NCBI RefSeq assembly: GCF_000299335.2
Contig: NZ_CP004387.1
Span: forward strand, 2,914,001 to 2,978,000
DNA: 64,000 bases
DNA from: Isoalcanivorax pacificus W11-5
Lineage (GTDB): Bacteria; Pseudomonadota; Gammaproteobacteria; Pseudomonadales; Alcanivoracaceae
Direction of reading: 5' to 3'
Below, one piece after another: positions 26,872 to 35,350 of the stretch. The position numbers were made by a program, and so were the translations under genes. The notes below the pieces were generated by a model. That model was given only the letters and a program-made list of their open reading frames with translations, had not been told where the DNA came from and did no database searches. Within the stretch, counting starts at the first letter, position 1. Every line of letters begins with the position of its first letter.

Positions 26872-27108
26872 ATGCGTATCGTGATCACCCTGATTGTCCT
26901 GGCCATCATTGGCCTGCTGGTCACCCAGCGCATCAACACACCGCCCACCGAGACACCGCACCCCGAGGCAAGAGAGCAGGATGCGCCCGCGCCACCGCGC
27001 GTGCCCGCGCGACCCCAGGATATGGACGCCTTCGAGGAGCAGATGCAGCAGTTCAACGAAGACGCGGCCGCACGGCGCCAGCAACAGATCGATCAGGCCA
27101 CCGAATGA
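26872..27108 (+). CDS. Small single-pass membrane protein, unknown
   Basis: 78 residues. One N-terminal membrane helix (IVITLIVLAIIGLLV), a Pro/Glu-rich linker (PPTETPHPEAREQDAPAPP), and a charged helical tail (DMDAFEEQMQQFNEDAAARRQQQIDQ). ATG preceded by GAGGAACC. The composition looks like a real envelope protein rather than a chance frame, but I recognise no family. It ends ten bases before the stop of the convergent nitroreductase gene. Confidence 0.6.
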   Translation: MRIVITLIVLAIIGLLVTQRINTPPTETPHPEAREQDAPAPPRVPARPQDMDAFEEQMQQFNEDAAARRQQQIDQATE

Positions 27109-27117
27109 ATCAGCGCC

Positions 27118-27840
27118 TTACTGCGTCCGGGGTGGCAGCCGCAATTCATCCAGTGATTGCCGGTCCGGCCTGAAACGGTTCACCGGCGCATCCGCCGGAT
27201 ATCCCATGGAGACACCGCACAGCAGTTGATACGGCGCCGGAATCTCGAAGCGCTGCGCAACCGGTGAGCGCCACAACGCCAGCGCACCCTGGGCGCAGGT
27301 GCCCAGCCCGCGGTCGGTGGCAGACAGCATCAGGCTCTGCAGGAAGATGCCGGCATCCAGTGCCGAATAGACGCCCAGCCCCTTGTGGGCGAACACGAAC
27401 ATCACCACCGGCGCATCGAAGAAAATGAAATTGCGCGCCATTTGCTCCTCGCGCGCCGCGCGGTCTTCCCTGCCGATACCCAGCAGCCTGTACAGCCCCA
27501 GACCTGTCGCGACGCGACGCGGCTGCAGATCCTCCGGGTAGCGCAATATCGGACGAAAATCCCCGTCGGGCATGGCGCCGCCTTTCAGCGCACCCAGCGC
27601 CTTCTTCCAGAACGGTGCCCGTTGCAGCGCCGCCAGCCGCTGGAAGCGTTCACGGAATTCCTGCCGCAACCCTTCCACTTCGGCACCACTCACCACCGCC
27701 ACTTTATAGGGCTGCGTGTTCGACCAGCTCGGTGACACCAGCGCATCCGCCAGCACCTCGTCCACCAGTGCCGGCGGCACAGGCGTCGGCTCAAAGGCGC
27801 GGATACTGCGCCGCTGGTGCAATACATCCCGGAATTCCAT
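27118..27840 (-). CDS. Nitroreductase family FMN oxidoreductase
   Basis: 240 residues. Nitroreductase signatures: R-R-S-I-R-A-F near residue 11, S-P-S-W-S-N-T-Q-P-Y-K for FMN phosphate binding at ~37-47, a mid-chain SALDAGIFLQSLMLSATDRGLGTCAQGAL with the Gly-rich FMN loop, and CGVSMGYPADAPVNRFRP near the end. Such proteins reduce nitro groups or quinones with NAD(P)H. The substrate is unknown. It stands alone on the minus strand, sharing a 136-base divergent promoter region with the DUF1643 gene. Confidence 0.9.
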   Translation of the reverse strand: MEFRDVLHQRRSIRAFEPTPVPPALVDEVLADALVSPSWSNTQPYKVAVVSGAEVEGLRQEFRERFQRLAALQRAPFWKKALGALKGGAMPDGDFRPILRYPEDLQPRRVATGLGLYRLLGIGREDRAAREEQMARNFIFFDAPVVMFVFAHKGLGVYSALDAGIFLQSLMLSATDRGLGTCAQGALALWRSPVAQRFEIPAPYQLLCGVSMGYPADAPVNRFRPDRQSLDELRLPPRTQ

Positions 27841-27976
27841 CGCACACTCCCGTGTTCATAACCGCCACACACTAAGGCGTTCCCGGCCACCTCGCACTGA
27901 CCACAGCGTACAGCCATGCTTGATCCGGTCAGGTGCTTTTTGCCGTGCCGTCGGCAGCCGCTATACTGCGGCCGCC

Positions 27977-28462
27977 ATGACCCTTATCAGACTGCATCAC
28001 AAGAGCGCGCATTTCTCCCGCTGCGGCCGTTATCGCTACGCCCTCTGGCGCCGCTGGGGCGACGGCGACGACTACGCCCTGATCGTCGGCCTGAACCCTT
28101 CTACGGATGATCCCGAGGTCGACAACCCGACGGTGCGCCGCTGCATCCGCTTCGCCCATGACTGGGGCTACAGCGGCGTGTGCGTGGTCAATCTGTTTGC
28201 CTGGCGCACGGTCAGCCCCGCCGCCCTGCTGGCCGCCGAGGCACCGGTCGGTCCTCGCAACGATCACTGGCTGCGCAAAACCGCCGCCGATGCGTCCGTG
28301 GTGGTGGGTGGCTGGGGTAATCACGGCGCGCACCGCTCGCGTGCGGTACAGGTGCGACGGCTGCTGCCGCACATGCAGATACTGCGCCTGAACGCCTCCG
28401 GTGAACCGGCTCACCCGTTGTATCTGCCCGCGCGACTGACGCCGCGCCCCTGGCCGTCCTGA
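27977..28462 (+). CDS. DUF1643 family protein
   Basis: 161 residues; the ATG at 27977 fits the family start (YRYALWRRWGDGDDYALIVGLNPSTDDPEVDNPTVRRCIRFAHDWGYSGVCVVNLFAWR). A second block, VVGGWGNHG...RVRRLL, then LNASGEPAHPLYLP, completes the DUF1643 pattern. The function is not known. Only the last two codons overlap the first unit of a 13-base tandem repeat. Confidence 0.88.
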   Translation: MTLIRLHHKSAHFSRCGRYRYALWRRWGDGDDYALIVGLNPSTDDPEVDNPTVRRCIRFAHDWGYSGVCVVNLFAWRTVSPAALLAAEAPVGPRNDHWLRKTAADASVVVGGWGNHGAHRSRAVQVRRLLPHMQILRLNASGEPAHPLYLPARLTPRPWPS

Positions 28463-28490
28463 CAGGCCGTCCTAACAGGCCGTCCTGACA
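28452..28490. repeat. Three 13-base tandem repeats at the end of the DUF1643 gene
   Basis: Units of GGCCGTCCTGACA (middle copy has one A for G). The first unit contains the gene's TGA stop. It is a short tandem expansion with no further structure. Confidence 0.75.
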
Positions 28491-28655
28491 GTCATACTCT
28501 GCGCAGCTGGTGTATCCTGAAAGCCGTTCAGCGTCACCCGTGGCGCGTCTGTCGTTGCACGGCGGCCATCATGCCGCAGCACGGAACCGGTGCACAGCAG
28601 TGCCAGACTAAGCCAGCCAGAATGCCCCTTCCCCTGACCCGACAAGGACAACAGC

Positions 28656-29231
28656 ATGATGCTTCGCCCCGTCCTGGCCTGCACCCTGGCCGCCACGCTT
28701 GTCGCCTGCGGCGGTGACAGCTCGGATGACACACGCACCTATATCAACGGCTATATCGAATCCGCCGATACCGAAGTGATCGCGGTGAATGACGATATCA
28801 ATGCGTTTCTGAGCAGCACCTGTGACCGCAAGACCTTCTTGTATCAGGCCGCCGTCGTCACGCCCGGCAACGACCGCTTTGACCCGTCCGAATGGAGCCT
28901 GGTTTTCAGCGCGACGCCGGACATCGCCGGCACACGCGAGTTCAGCGGCAACGACACAGACATGCCGTTACGCCTGCACACCGCTTATGTGGCCGAAGCA
29001 AAACAGAACGGCAGCAGCTGCACCATTACCGAAGAGCAAGGTGAGACTTTCCGGCCGATTGATGGCTTTATCGAATTCAACGGCTACGGCGACGCGGAAT
29101 TCACCCTGCTGATGCGCCGGGAACTGGCCGACGGCAGCCTGACCGGCACAACCGTACAAGTGCAAGGCTGTTGGCTGATCAGTAATGACCGCCGCCAGTG
29201 CCAGCAATCTGCCAGCACCACCGAGCTGTAA
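28656..29231 (+). CDS. Lipoprotein, unknown function
   Basis: 191 residues (ATG ATG at 28656/28659, AAGGA upstream). Lipobox L-V-A-C near residue 18, followed by GGDSSDD. Three later cysteines (STCDRK, SSCTITEE, QGCWLI, plus RRQCQ) would make one or two disulfides in the periplasm. The chain looks beta-rich, but I recognise no domain. It stands alone; a MITE-like element starts one base after its stop. Confidence 0.7.
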   Translation: MMLRPVLACTLAATLVACGGDSSDDTRTYINGYIESADTEVIAVNDDINAFLSSTCDRKTFLYQAAVVTPGNDRFDPSEWSLVFSATPDIAGTREFSGNDTDMPLRLHTAYVAEAKQNGSSCTITEEQGETFRPIDGFIEFNGYGDAEFTLLMRRELADGSLTGTTVQVQGCWLISNDRRQCQQSASTTEL

Positions 29232-29383
29232 CAGGGTGTTGAAAAAAAACCTGTGAGGCTTTTGCACGCCACCTTTGCGGCACAGGTCCGCAAAGGTGAG
29301 CACACACAATCAATCGTTTACCGCGCTTGATCTTGCTGACGGCCTGGCTGAGCCGTCAGCACAGGCTGTTTTTCAACAGCCTG
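29232..29383. mobile_element. MITE-like structured repeat of about 152 bp
   Basis: Imperfect 24-base terminal inverted repeats (29232-29255 and 29360-29383; shared core TGTTGAAAAA) bound two internal hairpins: CACCTTTGCGG/CCGCAAAGGTG (29270-29298) and CTGACGGC/GCCGTCAG (29336-29359). There is no coding capacity. The ends, with GTTGAAAAACAGCCT, look like IS termini common in gammaproteobacteria. The A-run of the left arm could also act as a terminator for the lipoprotein gene. Confidence 0.6.
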
Positions 29384-29587
29384 CCAATAAACTTCAGGCT
29401 GGCCCCCAAAGTGCCCACCTTTTGTCCCGCTCCGCCCATCGGTTGTCCCGATTTTTCCTGTCGCTGGCACGATTGTTCCTATCCAGCCTCCCCCCGACTG
29501 CCTACTCTTGGGTAGGCACGCCAACCGGGCGTGTCACAGGGAATACACCGTCAACAACAACAATCATCTGAGCCGGGAGGGACCACC

Positions 29588-30937
29588 ATGCGCTCTGTAT
29601 CTTTGCTCGGGCTGGCCGCACTGACGCTACTCGCGTCGTCCGCCGCCACCGCCGATACCTACATCTTTGTCACCAACAGCACGCCGGACCCGGTGACCAT
29701 CTCGGTCAACCACTACGGCACCGACACCATGACCCAGGGCGATGAATGGGCCCAGGAAGAAACCACCATCCCGGCCTACGCCACCCGTCGCGTCCTGCGC
29801 TACAACCGTTACTGGGGTGTGCATTCCGGCGAGACGTTCCACTTCGATACCGTGGTCAGCAACGGCACCTCATCGGTCACGCTCAAGCAGCGCATGGTCG
29901 GCACCTGGAGTGGCAGCAACATCGTCCACGGTGCCAGCGGCAGCGACTTCAGCTCACCCTGGTACAGCGATCGCAACATCCACACCTTCTCGACCACTTA
30001 CGGTGGCCGCGCCTCGGTGAACAGCTTCAAGGCCCAGCTCACCGGCGGCTACGATGACTTCTACTACACCATTCACAACAACACGCCGACGGAAGCCGTC
30101 AGCGGCACCGATCAGTTAAAGGTGCTGACCTATAACATCTGGGCCCTGCCACTGGTGGCCAGCGACATCGGCGCACGCCTGGCAGAGCTGCCCAATCACC
30201 TGGACGGCTACGATGCGATCCTGCTGCAGGAAGCCTTTGCCAGCGAACGCGACGATTTCCTGCTCGCCATGGCGAGCGAATACCCGTACCAGACGCATAT
30301 CCCGCGCATTCCGTTCGAGCTCGGCACTTTCAATATCTTCGACAGCGGCGTGGCCATCCTGAGCCGCTACCCGATCGTCGCGACGGCGGATTTCATCTAT
30401 CCGGATTGCTCGGGCACGGACTGCTTCGCCGACAAGGGCGTGATCTATGCGGAAATCATCAAGGGCGGCAAGGCGTACCACCTGACTTCCACCCATACCG
30501 CGTCGTTCGATACCACCGAAGCACGCACGCTGCGCCAGGAACAGTTCCTGCAGATCCGCGACCTGGTGGATGACCAGAGCATTCCGTCCACTGACGCGGT
30601 GCTGATGGGCGGCGACTTCAACGTCAACAAACTGCTGTGGCCGACCGACTACGCGCAGATGCTGACCAACCTGAACGCCACCGATCCGGTCAGCACCGGC
30701 TACACCGAAGCCACCTTCGATCCGCGCGTCAACGAAAACGCCGGCGCAGCGGGTTCCGGCGGCACCACGGTGGAATACCTGGATTACGTGGTCTACGCCA
30801 ACGACCACCGCCTGCCGACCACCTCGCGCAACGATGTACGAGTGCTGCGTTCAGTGGCGTCATCGGTCTGGGGCACCTGGGATCTGTCCGATCACTTCCC
30901 GGTGATGGGCGAATTTGACTTCAACACTGCGCCCTGA
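29588..30937 (+). CDS. Secreted sphingomyelinase-type endonuclease/exonuclease/phosphatase-fold phosphodiesterase
   Basis: 449 residues from the ATG at 29588 (GGGAGGGACC before it). Signal peptide with cleavage near ATA-DTY. An N-terminal beta domain (~20-150) precedes the EEP catalytic domain, which has the order of bacterial neutral sphingomyelinases: LTYNIWALP (~176), LLQEAF (metal Glu, ~212), SGVAILSRYPI, STHTAS (~300), GGDFNVN (~340), LDYVVYAND and SDHFPV (catalytic Asp-His, ~433). These hydrolyse sphingomyelin or phospholipids, often as haemolysins. Substrate specificity is not readable. It is followed after two bases by the LifO-like gene, which suggests dedicated folding or secretion help. 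Confidence 0.85.
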   Translation: MRSVSLLGLAALTLLASSAATADTYIFVTNSTPDPVTISVNHYGTDTMTQGDEWAQEETTIPAYATRRVLRYNRYWGVHSGETFHFDTVVSNGTSSVTLKQRMVGTWSGSNIVHGASGSDFSSPWYSDRNIHTFSTTYGGRASVNSFKAQLTGGYDDFYYTIHNNTPTEAVSGTDQLKVLTYNIWALPLVASDIGARLAELPNHLDGYDAILLQEAFASERDDFLLAMASEYPYQTHIPRIPFELGTFNIFDSGVAILSRYPIVATADFIYPDCSGTDCFADKGVIYAEIIKGGKAYHLTSTHTASFDTTEARTLRQEQFLQIRDLVDDQSIPSTDAVLMGGDFNVNKLLWPTDYAQMLTNLNATDPVSTGYTEATFDPRVNENAGAAGSGGTTVEYLDYVVYANDHRLPTTSRNDVRVLRSVASSVWGTWDLSDHFPVMGEFDFNTAP

Positions 30938-30939
30938 TC

Positions 30940-31995
30940 ATGCGTACCCGGACCTTGTGGATGACGGCGGCCTGCGCCGTCATCCTCAGCCTCGCCACCG
31001 GGCTGTGGTGGAGCAACGCTGCGGATGATCCGGCAGCGATCAGTGCAGAACTGATTGCCGCCGCAACGTCCGCAGGGCCATCGGGCGCGGCCCATGCCGG
31101 CGCGCCCTTTGCCACGGCATCGCCCCCGCCGCCACAGCAACCGGCACGGCAGGACATCATGGCCAGCGACGAAGCCACCCTGGGTGCGCAACAGCGCTAC
31201 CAGTACACCCTGACGCACCTGCGCGATGTGCTCAGCGAAGCACAGGCCGCGCCGGGCAACCTGCAGGCGTTCTTCAGCGAGCTCGCGCAATACTGCGACA
31301 GCGCGGCACGTTGCCAGGCGCTGCTGGCCGAAGTGCTGGCCGGTTACCCGGACGCGGCGTTCGCCGAGATGGTCGCACGCATCCAGGAACGCATGCCGGC
31401 CTACGAGGCCGCGATGCAGTCCACGGTCATGTCGATGAGTGAACCGCCGGCTCAGCGCTTCAACACCCTGCAGGCGCTACGCGAACAGATGCTGGGCAGG
31501 GAAGAAGCGGAACTGATGTATGGCCAGGAAGCCGCCTGGGCGCGTTACCGCCTGGGTTACGGCGAGCTGATGGCCAGCGCCGGGCAAATGCCGCCCGACG
31601 CCCGCCAGCAGGCACTGGATGCGCTGCGCCAACAGCACTTCGGCGACTATGCCGAAGCACTGCGGGAGGTAGAGGGCGCACGCGGAGCCTACGAGCACGC
31701 CCTGGCGCTGCAACTTACCGGCGTCACCAGCGAGGCAGAACGACAACGCATCACCCAGTCATTGCGCCGGCAATATTTCACCGATGAACAGATCCAGGCA
31801 ATGAACCAGCGCGACCAGCAACTGGCTGCGCAGGCAGAGCAACTGGCCGCCTACCAGGCGGCCGTCGCCGCCCTGGACGCTGAATTCGGTGCGCTGCAGG
31901 GCACCCTGCCGGCCACGCAATGGCAAAGCGAGTACCAGGCACGCCTGAGTGCGCTGCGGCAGGCGCACTTCAGTAGCGGTGCCAACGCGCTGTAA
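30940..31995 (+). CDS. Lipase secretion chaperone (LifO/Lif)-like protein
   Basis: 351 residues. An N-terminal membrane helix (~5-25) anchors a Pro/Ala-rich linker (~27-75) and a long, almost wholly helical periplasmic domain (~85-345). Repeats such as R-Y-Q-Y-T-L-T-H-L-R-D, LGREEAELMYGQEAAWARYRL, ALRQQHFGDYAEALREVE and SLRRQYFTDEQIQAMNQRDQQ match the pattern of the LifO foldase, which clamps a secreted lipase in the periplasm. The classic N-terminal R-x-x-F-D-Y motif of lipase chaperones is not seen. The ATG starts two bases after the stop of the phosphodiesterase gene, so the two are coupled. I infer a foldase dedicated to that enzyme rather than to a lipase; no lipase gene is nearby. Confidence 0.7.
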   Translation: MRTRTLWMTAACAVILSLATGLWWSNAADDPAAISAELIAAATSAGPSGAAHAGAPFATASPPPPQQPARQDIMASDEATLGAQQRYQYTLTHLRDVLSEAQAAPGNLQAFFSELAQYCDSAARCQALLAEVLAGYPDAAFAEMVARIQERMPAYEAAMQSTVMSMSEPPAQRFNTLQALREQMLGREEAELMYGQEAAWARYRLGYGELMASAGQMPPDARQQALDALRQQHFGDYAEALREVEGARGAYEHALALQLTGVTSEAERQRITQSLRRQYFTDEQIQAMNQRDQQLAAQAEQLAAYQAAVAALDAEFGALQGTLPATQWQSEYQARLSALRQAHFSSGANAL

Positions 31996-32126
31996 CAGTA
32001 AAACAATCAAAAGCCTGCCGTGTTGCGGTGGTGCTGGCCATCCTCAGTCTCTAGCATCGGAACCATTGCCTCGCCCTGGCCGGCGGGGCAACTCCCCCGG
32101 ATAAGAGAACGACAAGGAGCCGGTCA

Positions 32127-34484
32127 ATGCGTTACCCCGCACTGCCTTTGCTTGCCCTGTGCGCCATCGGACTGCTGCTCGGCGCCTGCACCGACAACCG
32201 TGACATGGCCCGCGCCGACACCCCGTTGCCGATGCCAACCGCCCGCGAAGTCTCCTTCGAGCAAGACGTCAAACCCATCCTCGATGCCAAATGCCTGGCC
32301 TGCCATGGCTGTTACGATGCGCCCTGCCAGTTGAAACTGGAAACCGCTGAGGGGCTGGTGCGTGGAGCCAACCCAGAACCGGTTTACGACGGCACCCGCA
32401 AGCACGCCATGTCGCCCACTCGCCTGGGTATGGATGAACAGACCGAAGCCGGCTGGCGTTCACGCGGCTTTCACTCTGTACTGCAGGGCGGCGAACAGAC
32501 GCAGTCGGTGCTGTACCGCATGCTGGCGCTGGGCAAACAGCACCCGCCAAAACCCAACAGCCGGCTGCCGGACGATATCGAGCTGGGCATTGCGCGCCAG
32601 AATCAGTGCGTCACCAGCGAGGCGTTCGACGAGTACGCGCAGGATCATCCGCTGGAAGGCATGCCACTGGCCGTGACCGGCCTGACCGACGATGAGTTCG
32701 CCACGCTGAGCGGCTGGCTGAATCAGGGCGCGCCGATTGATACAGCGCCAGTAACACTGAGCGCTGCCGAGCAGCGCGCTGTCGACACCTGGGAAGGCTT
32801 TCTGAATCGCGAGGACGATCGTCATCGTCTCGTGGCCCGCTGGCTGTTCGAGCACCTGTTCCTTGCGCACCTTTACTTCGAGGACATCGACGGCCAGCCC
32901 CGTTTCTTCGACGTCGTGCGTTCTTCCACCCCGCCTGGCAAACCGGTTGCCCCGATCGCCACCGTGCGCCCGAACGACGCACCGGGGCAGGCATTCTTTT
33001 ATCGCCTGCGGCCGGTGGAAGGCACCCTGGTACACAAGCGGCACATCACCTTTGCCCTGAGCGAGGCGCGCCTGGCGCGTGTGCGCGAACTGTTCTTCAG
33101 CGACGACTGGGCCGTGAGCAGCCTGCCCGGCTATGACGACGTGGCGCGCGCCAATCCATTCCTCACTTTCGCCGATATCCCGGCGCAGGCGCGCTACCAG
33201 TTCATGCTCGATGAGGCCGAGTACTTCACCCGCACCTTCATTCGCGGGCCGGTGTGTCGTGGCCAGATTGCCACCGATGTGATCCGCGACCAGTTCTGGA
33301 CCTTTTTCCAGGCACCGGACCGGGACCAGTTCATCCTCGATGCCGACTATCGGGCGAAAGTCACGCCCCTGCTGGGCATGCCGGGCCAGGATTACTCGCT
33401 GCTGGATGCCGGTGAAAACTGGCTGCACTATCGTGGCCAGCGCAATGACTACCTCGCACAACGCCAGCAGCAGTACATGCAGGCACAGCCCGCAGGCGCG
33501 TCGTTCAGTGATATCTGGGACGGCGACGGCCACAACACTAATGCGCTGCTGACCATTTTCCGTCACCACGACAGTGCGTCGGTCACCCGCGGGCTGGTCG
33601 GCGAGGTACCACTCACCCTGTGGCTGATGGATTACCCGTTGTTTGAACGCACCTACTACGAACTGGTGGTGAATTTCGACGTGTTCGGCAACCTGGCCCA
33701 TCAGGCGCAGACGCGGCTGTACTTCGACCTGATCCGCAACGGCGCCGAGCAGAACTTCCTGCGGCTGATGCCGGCCGGCACCCGCAAAGACATCCAGCGT
33801 GGCTGGTATCAGGGCCTGGGCAAGCTGCGTCTGGACATCTCTTACCATCATCTGGATGACACGGCGCCCTCCGCCGAGCCCTATGTCTCCAAGGCCCCAC
33901 AACAGGAGTTTGCCATCCGCCTGCTGGAGCGCCTGCGTGACATCAACGCGATGCCGGATGATGCGCTCAATCGCTGCCAGGGCGGAAACTGCGGCCGCCG
34001 CGAACAACCCGCCTGGGTTCAGCGCGCCGACCAGGCGCTGGCGCGCATTGCCTCAACACCGGCGGCGGAGCTGCCGGGCATCAAGCAGCTGCCGGAAGTG
34101 GTCTTCGTGCGCGTCAGCCATACCGATGGCGAGCGCACTGTGTATTCGCTGCTGCGCAACCGCGCGCACAGCAATGTGGCCTTCATGCTGGGTGAATCGC
34201 TGCGCTACGAACCGGACAAGGACACCGTTACCGTGTTCCCCGGCATAATCGGCAGCTATCCGAATTTCATCTTTGATGTGCCCGCCTCGCAGGTGGAGCA
34301 CTTTGTGTCCCTGCTGGGCCGCGCCGAGGAAGACGAGGACTTCGAGCGCATCGTCACCAGCTGGGGGGTGCGCCGCACGCATCCGCAATTCTGGGCGGTG
34401 CTGCATGATTTCACCGCCTGGCAGCGGGAGCATCAGCCGCTGCAGGCCGGGGTCTTCGACGTAAACAGGTTCGAGAATCTCTGA
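32127..34484 (+). CDS. cti: Fatty acid cis/trans isomerase
   Basis: 785 residues; ACAAGGAG precedes the ATG. A lipoprotein-like signal (L-L-G-A-C21) exports it, and a c-type haem site CxxCH (C56-L-A-C59-H60) follows at once, as in Pseudomonas Cti. The remaining chain matches the family along its length (FEQDVKPILDAKCLACHGCYDAPCQL, then TRFIRGPVCRGQIA and the long C-terminal domain). Cti turns cis double bonds of membrane phospholipids into trans in the periplasm, a fast response to solvents and heat. It is a single gene with its own promoter region. A nearby sphingomyelinase and desaturase underline the membrane theme. Confidence 0.95.
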   Translation: MRYPALPLLALCAIGLLLGACTDNRDMARADTPLPMPTAREVSFEQDVKPILDAKCLACHGCYDAPCQLKLETAEGLVRGANPEPVYDGTRKHAMSPTRLGMDEQTEAGWRSRGFHSVLQGGEQTQSVLYRMLALGKQHPPKPNSRLPDDIELGIARQNQCVTSEAFDEYAQDHPLEGMPLAVTGLTDDEFATLSGWLNQGAPIDTAPVTLSAAEQRAVDTWEGFLNREDDRHRLVARWLFEHLFLAHLYFEDIDGQPRFFDVVRSSTPPGKPVAPIATVRPNDAPGQAFFYRLRPVEGTLVHKRHITFALSEARLARVRELFFSDDWAVSSLPGYDDVARANPFLTFADIPAQARYQFMLDEAEYFTRTFIRGPVCRGQIATDVIRDQFWTFFQAPDRDQFILDADYRAKVTPLLGMPGQDYSLLDAGENWLHYRGQRNDYLAQRQQQYMQAQPAGASFSDIWDGDGHNTNALLTIFRHHDSASVTRGLVGEVPLTLWLMDYPLFERTYYELVVNFDVFGNLAHQAQTRLYFDLIRNGAEQNFLRLMPAGTRKDIQRGWYQGLGKLRLDISYHHLDDTAPSAEPYVSKAPQQEFAIRLLERLRDINAMPDDALNRCQGGNCGRREQPAWVQRADQALARIASTPAAELPGIKQLPEVVFVRVSHTDGERTVYSLLRNRAHSNVAFMLGESLRYEPDKDTVTVFPGIIGSYPNFIFDVPASQVEHFVSLLGRAEEDEDFERIVTSWGVRRTHPQFWAVLHDFTAWQREHQPLQAGVFDVNRFENL

Positions 34485-34510
34485 AAAAAGCCTCGCAACG
34501 CTTTGTCTCC

Positions 34511-34542
34511 AGCCTGGAACCACCCGGGGACGGTTTCAGGCT
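34511..34542 (+). terminator. Hairpin after cti
   Basis: AGCCTGGAACC (34511-34521) pairs with GGTTTCAGGCT (34532-34542) with one G-T pair. No T-run follows. It may end the cti transcript or insulate the hicAB promoter. Confidence 0.4.
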
Positions 34543-34564
34543 GAGCTTGTCATCCCCTGAAAGT

Positions 34565-34583
34565 GGTATTACGATTCGATACC
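34565..34583. promoter_or_regulatory. Candidate HicB operator
   Basis: GGTATTACGATTCGATACC, a dyad with GGTAT/ATACC arms, ending at the base before the hicA ATG. HicB-type antitoxins repress their own promoters through their RHH domain, so this is a likely operator. Confidence 0.5.
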
Positions 34584-34838
34584 ATGAACAGCAAACAGCG
34601 CAGCACCCTGAAGGCCGTCTTCTCCAGCCCCACGTCGAAATCGCTGGAGTGGAAACGGATTGAGTCGCTCTTTGCGGCCCTCGGTGCCAACGCTATCGAA
34701 GGGAATGGTTCAAGGGTGCGTTTCGAACTGAATGGCGTAGTCGGTACCTTTCACCGCCCTCATCCCGACAAGGAGGCCAAGCCGTATCAGGTCCGTGACG
34801 CACGGGCCTTTCTTGAGCAAGCAGGAGTTACCCCATGA
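34584..34838 (+). CDS. hicA: HicA-type mRNA interferase toxin
   Basis: 84 residues from the ATG at 34584. The HicA fold is recognisable from SLEWKRIESLFAALGANAIEGNGSRVRFELNGVVGTFHRPHP...AKPYQVRDARAFLEQAGV; the His in F-H-R-P-H is the catalytic one of the family. HicA cleaves mRNAs when freed from HicB. It is slightly longer at the N-terminus than the shortest HicA proteins (~60). The stop overlaps the hicB start by four bases. No ribosome site is evident ahead of the ATG, in keeping with a candidate operator lying there. Confidence 0.9.
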   Translation: MNSKQRSTLKAVFSSPTSKSLEWKRIESLFAALGANAIEGNGSRVRFELNGVVGTFHRPHPDKEAKPYQVRDARAFLEQAGVTP

Positions 34839-35167
34839 ATGCGATGAAGTACAAGGGCTATGCTGCCCGGATTGAGTACAGTGACGAAGACGACCTGTTC
34901 GTCGGGCACATCGCTGGCATCCGGGATGTAGTGGGTTTTCACGGTGACTCTGTTCAGGCATTACACGCCGCCTTCGAGGAGGCCGTCGACGACTACGTCG
35001 ACACATGTGCCAAACTCAATCGACCACCGCAAAAACCGTTTTCCGGCAAGCTCAGCTTGCGCCTGGAGCCAGAGCTACACGCGACAGTGGCGGTGAAAGC
35101 AGAACTCGCGCATAAAAGCATTAATCAGTGGGTAGCCGATGTGCTGAGCCGGGAAGCTCGCGCTTAG
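34835..35167 (+). CDS. hicB: HicB-type antitoxin
   Basis: 110 residues. The N-terminal half is the degenerate RNase-H-like HicB domain (KYKGYAARIEYSDEDDLFVGHIAGIRDVVGFHGDSVQALHAAFEEAVDDYVDTC), and the C-terminal half is an RHH DNA-binding unit (GKLSLRLEPELHATVAVKAELAHKSINQWVADVL). It blocks HicA and probably represses the pair. Gene order toxin-antitoxin with a four-base overlap is standard. A bidirectional terminator follows after ~150 bases. Confidence 0.92.
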   Translation: MNAMKYKGYAARIEYSDEDDLFVGHIAGIRDVVGFHGDSVQALHAAFEEAVDDYVDTCAKLNRPPQKPFSGKLSLRLEPELHATVAVKAELAHKSINQWVADVLSREARA

Positions 35168-35311
35168 AGAGTGATACACTGCCCAAGCTGATGAAGACCG
35201 CAGTGCCGATCAGGCTTGCGGGAGTGAATCATCGCTTGGATATGGTGAGCTTCGCCGTTGGCTCTGCCCACCCTACGCCACTACTTTCCCGCTAATCTGC
35301 GATGATTCAAA

Positions 35312-35336
35312 AAAACCCCGCATTGCGGGTTTTTTT
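35312..35336. terminator. Bidirectional terminator between hicB and deaD
   Basis: CCCGC-ATT-GCGGG stem (35317-35329) with an A-run on its left and a seven-T run on its right, so it can end transcripts from both the plus-strand hicAB and the minus-strand deaD. Confidence 0.88.
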
Positions 35337-35350
35337 CTTTTCAGCTGACG

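Noticed and set aside
30940-31995. Coiled-coil adhesin or Tol-like protein
   Set aside because: Helical repeats with the Q-x-H-F and Q-x-Y-F pattern and a single anchor fit LifO-type chaperones better.
32460-34007. 515-codon antisense frame over cti
   Set aside because: Mirrors the third-position GC of cti; composition (Gln/Val/His-rich) matches no family.
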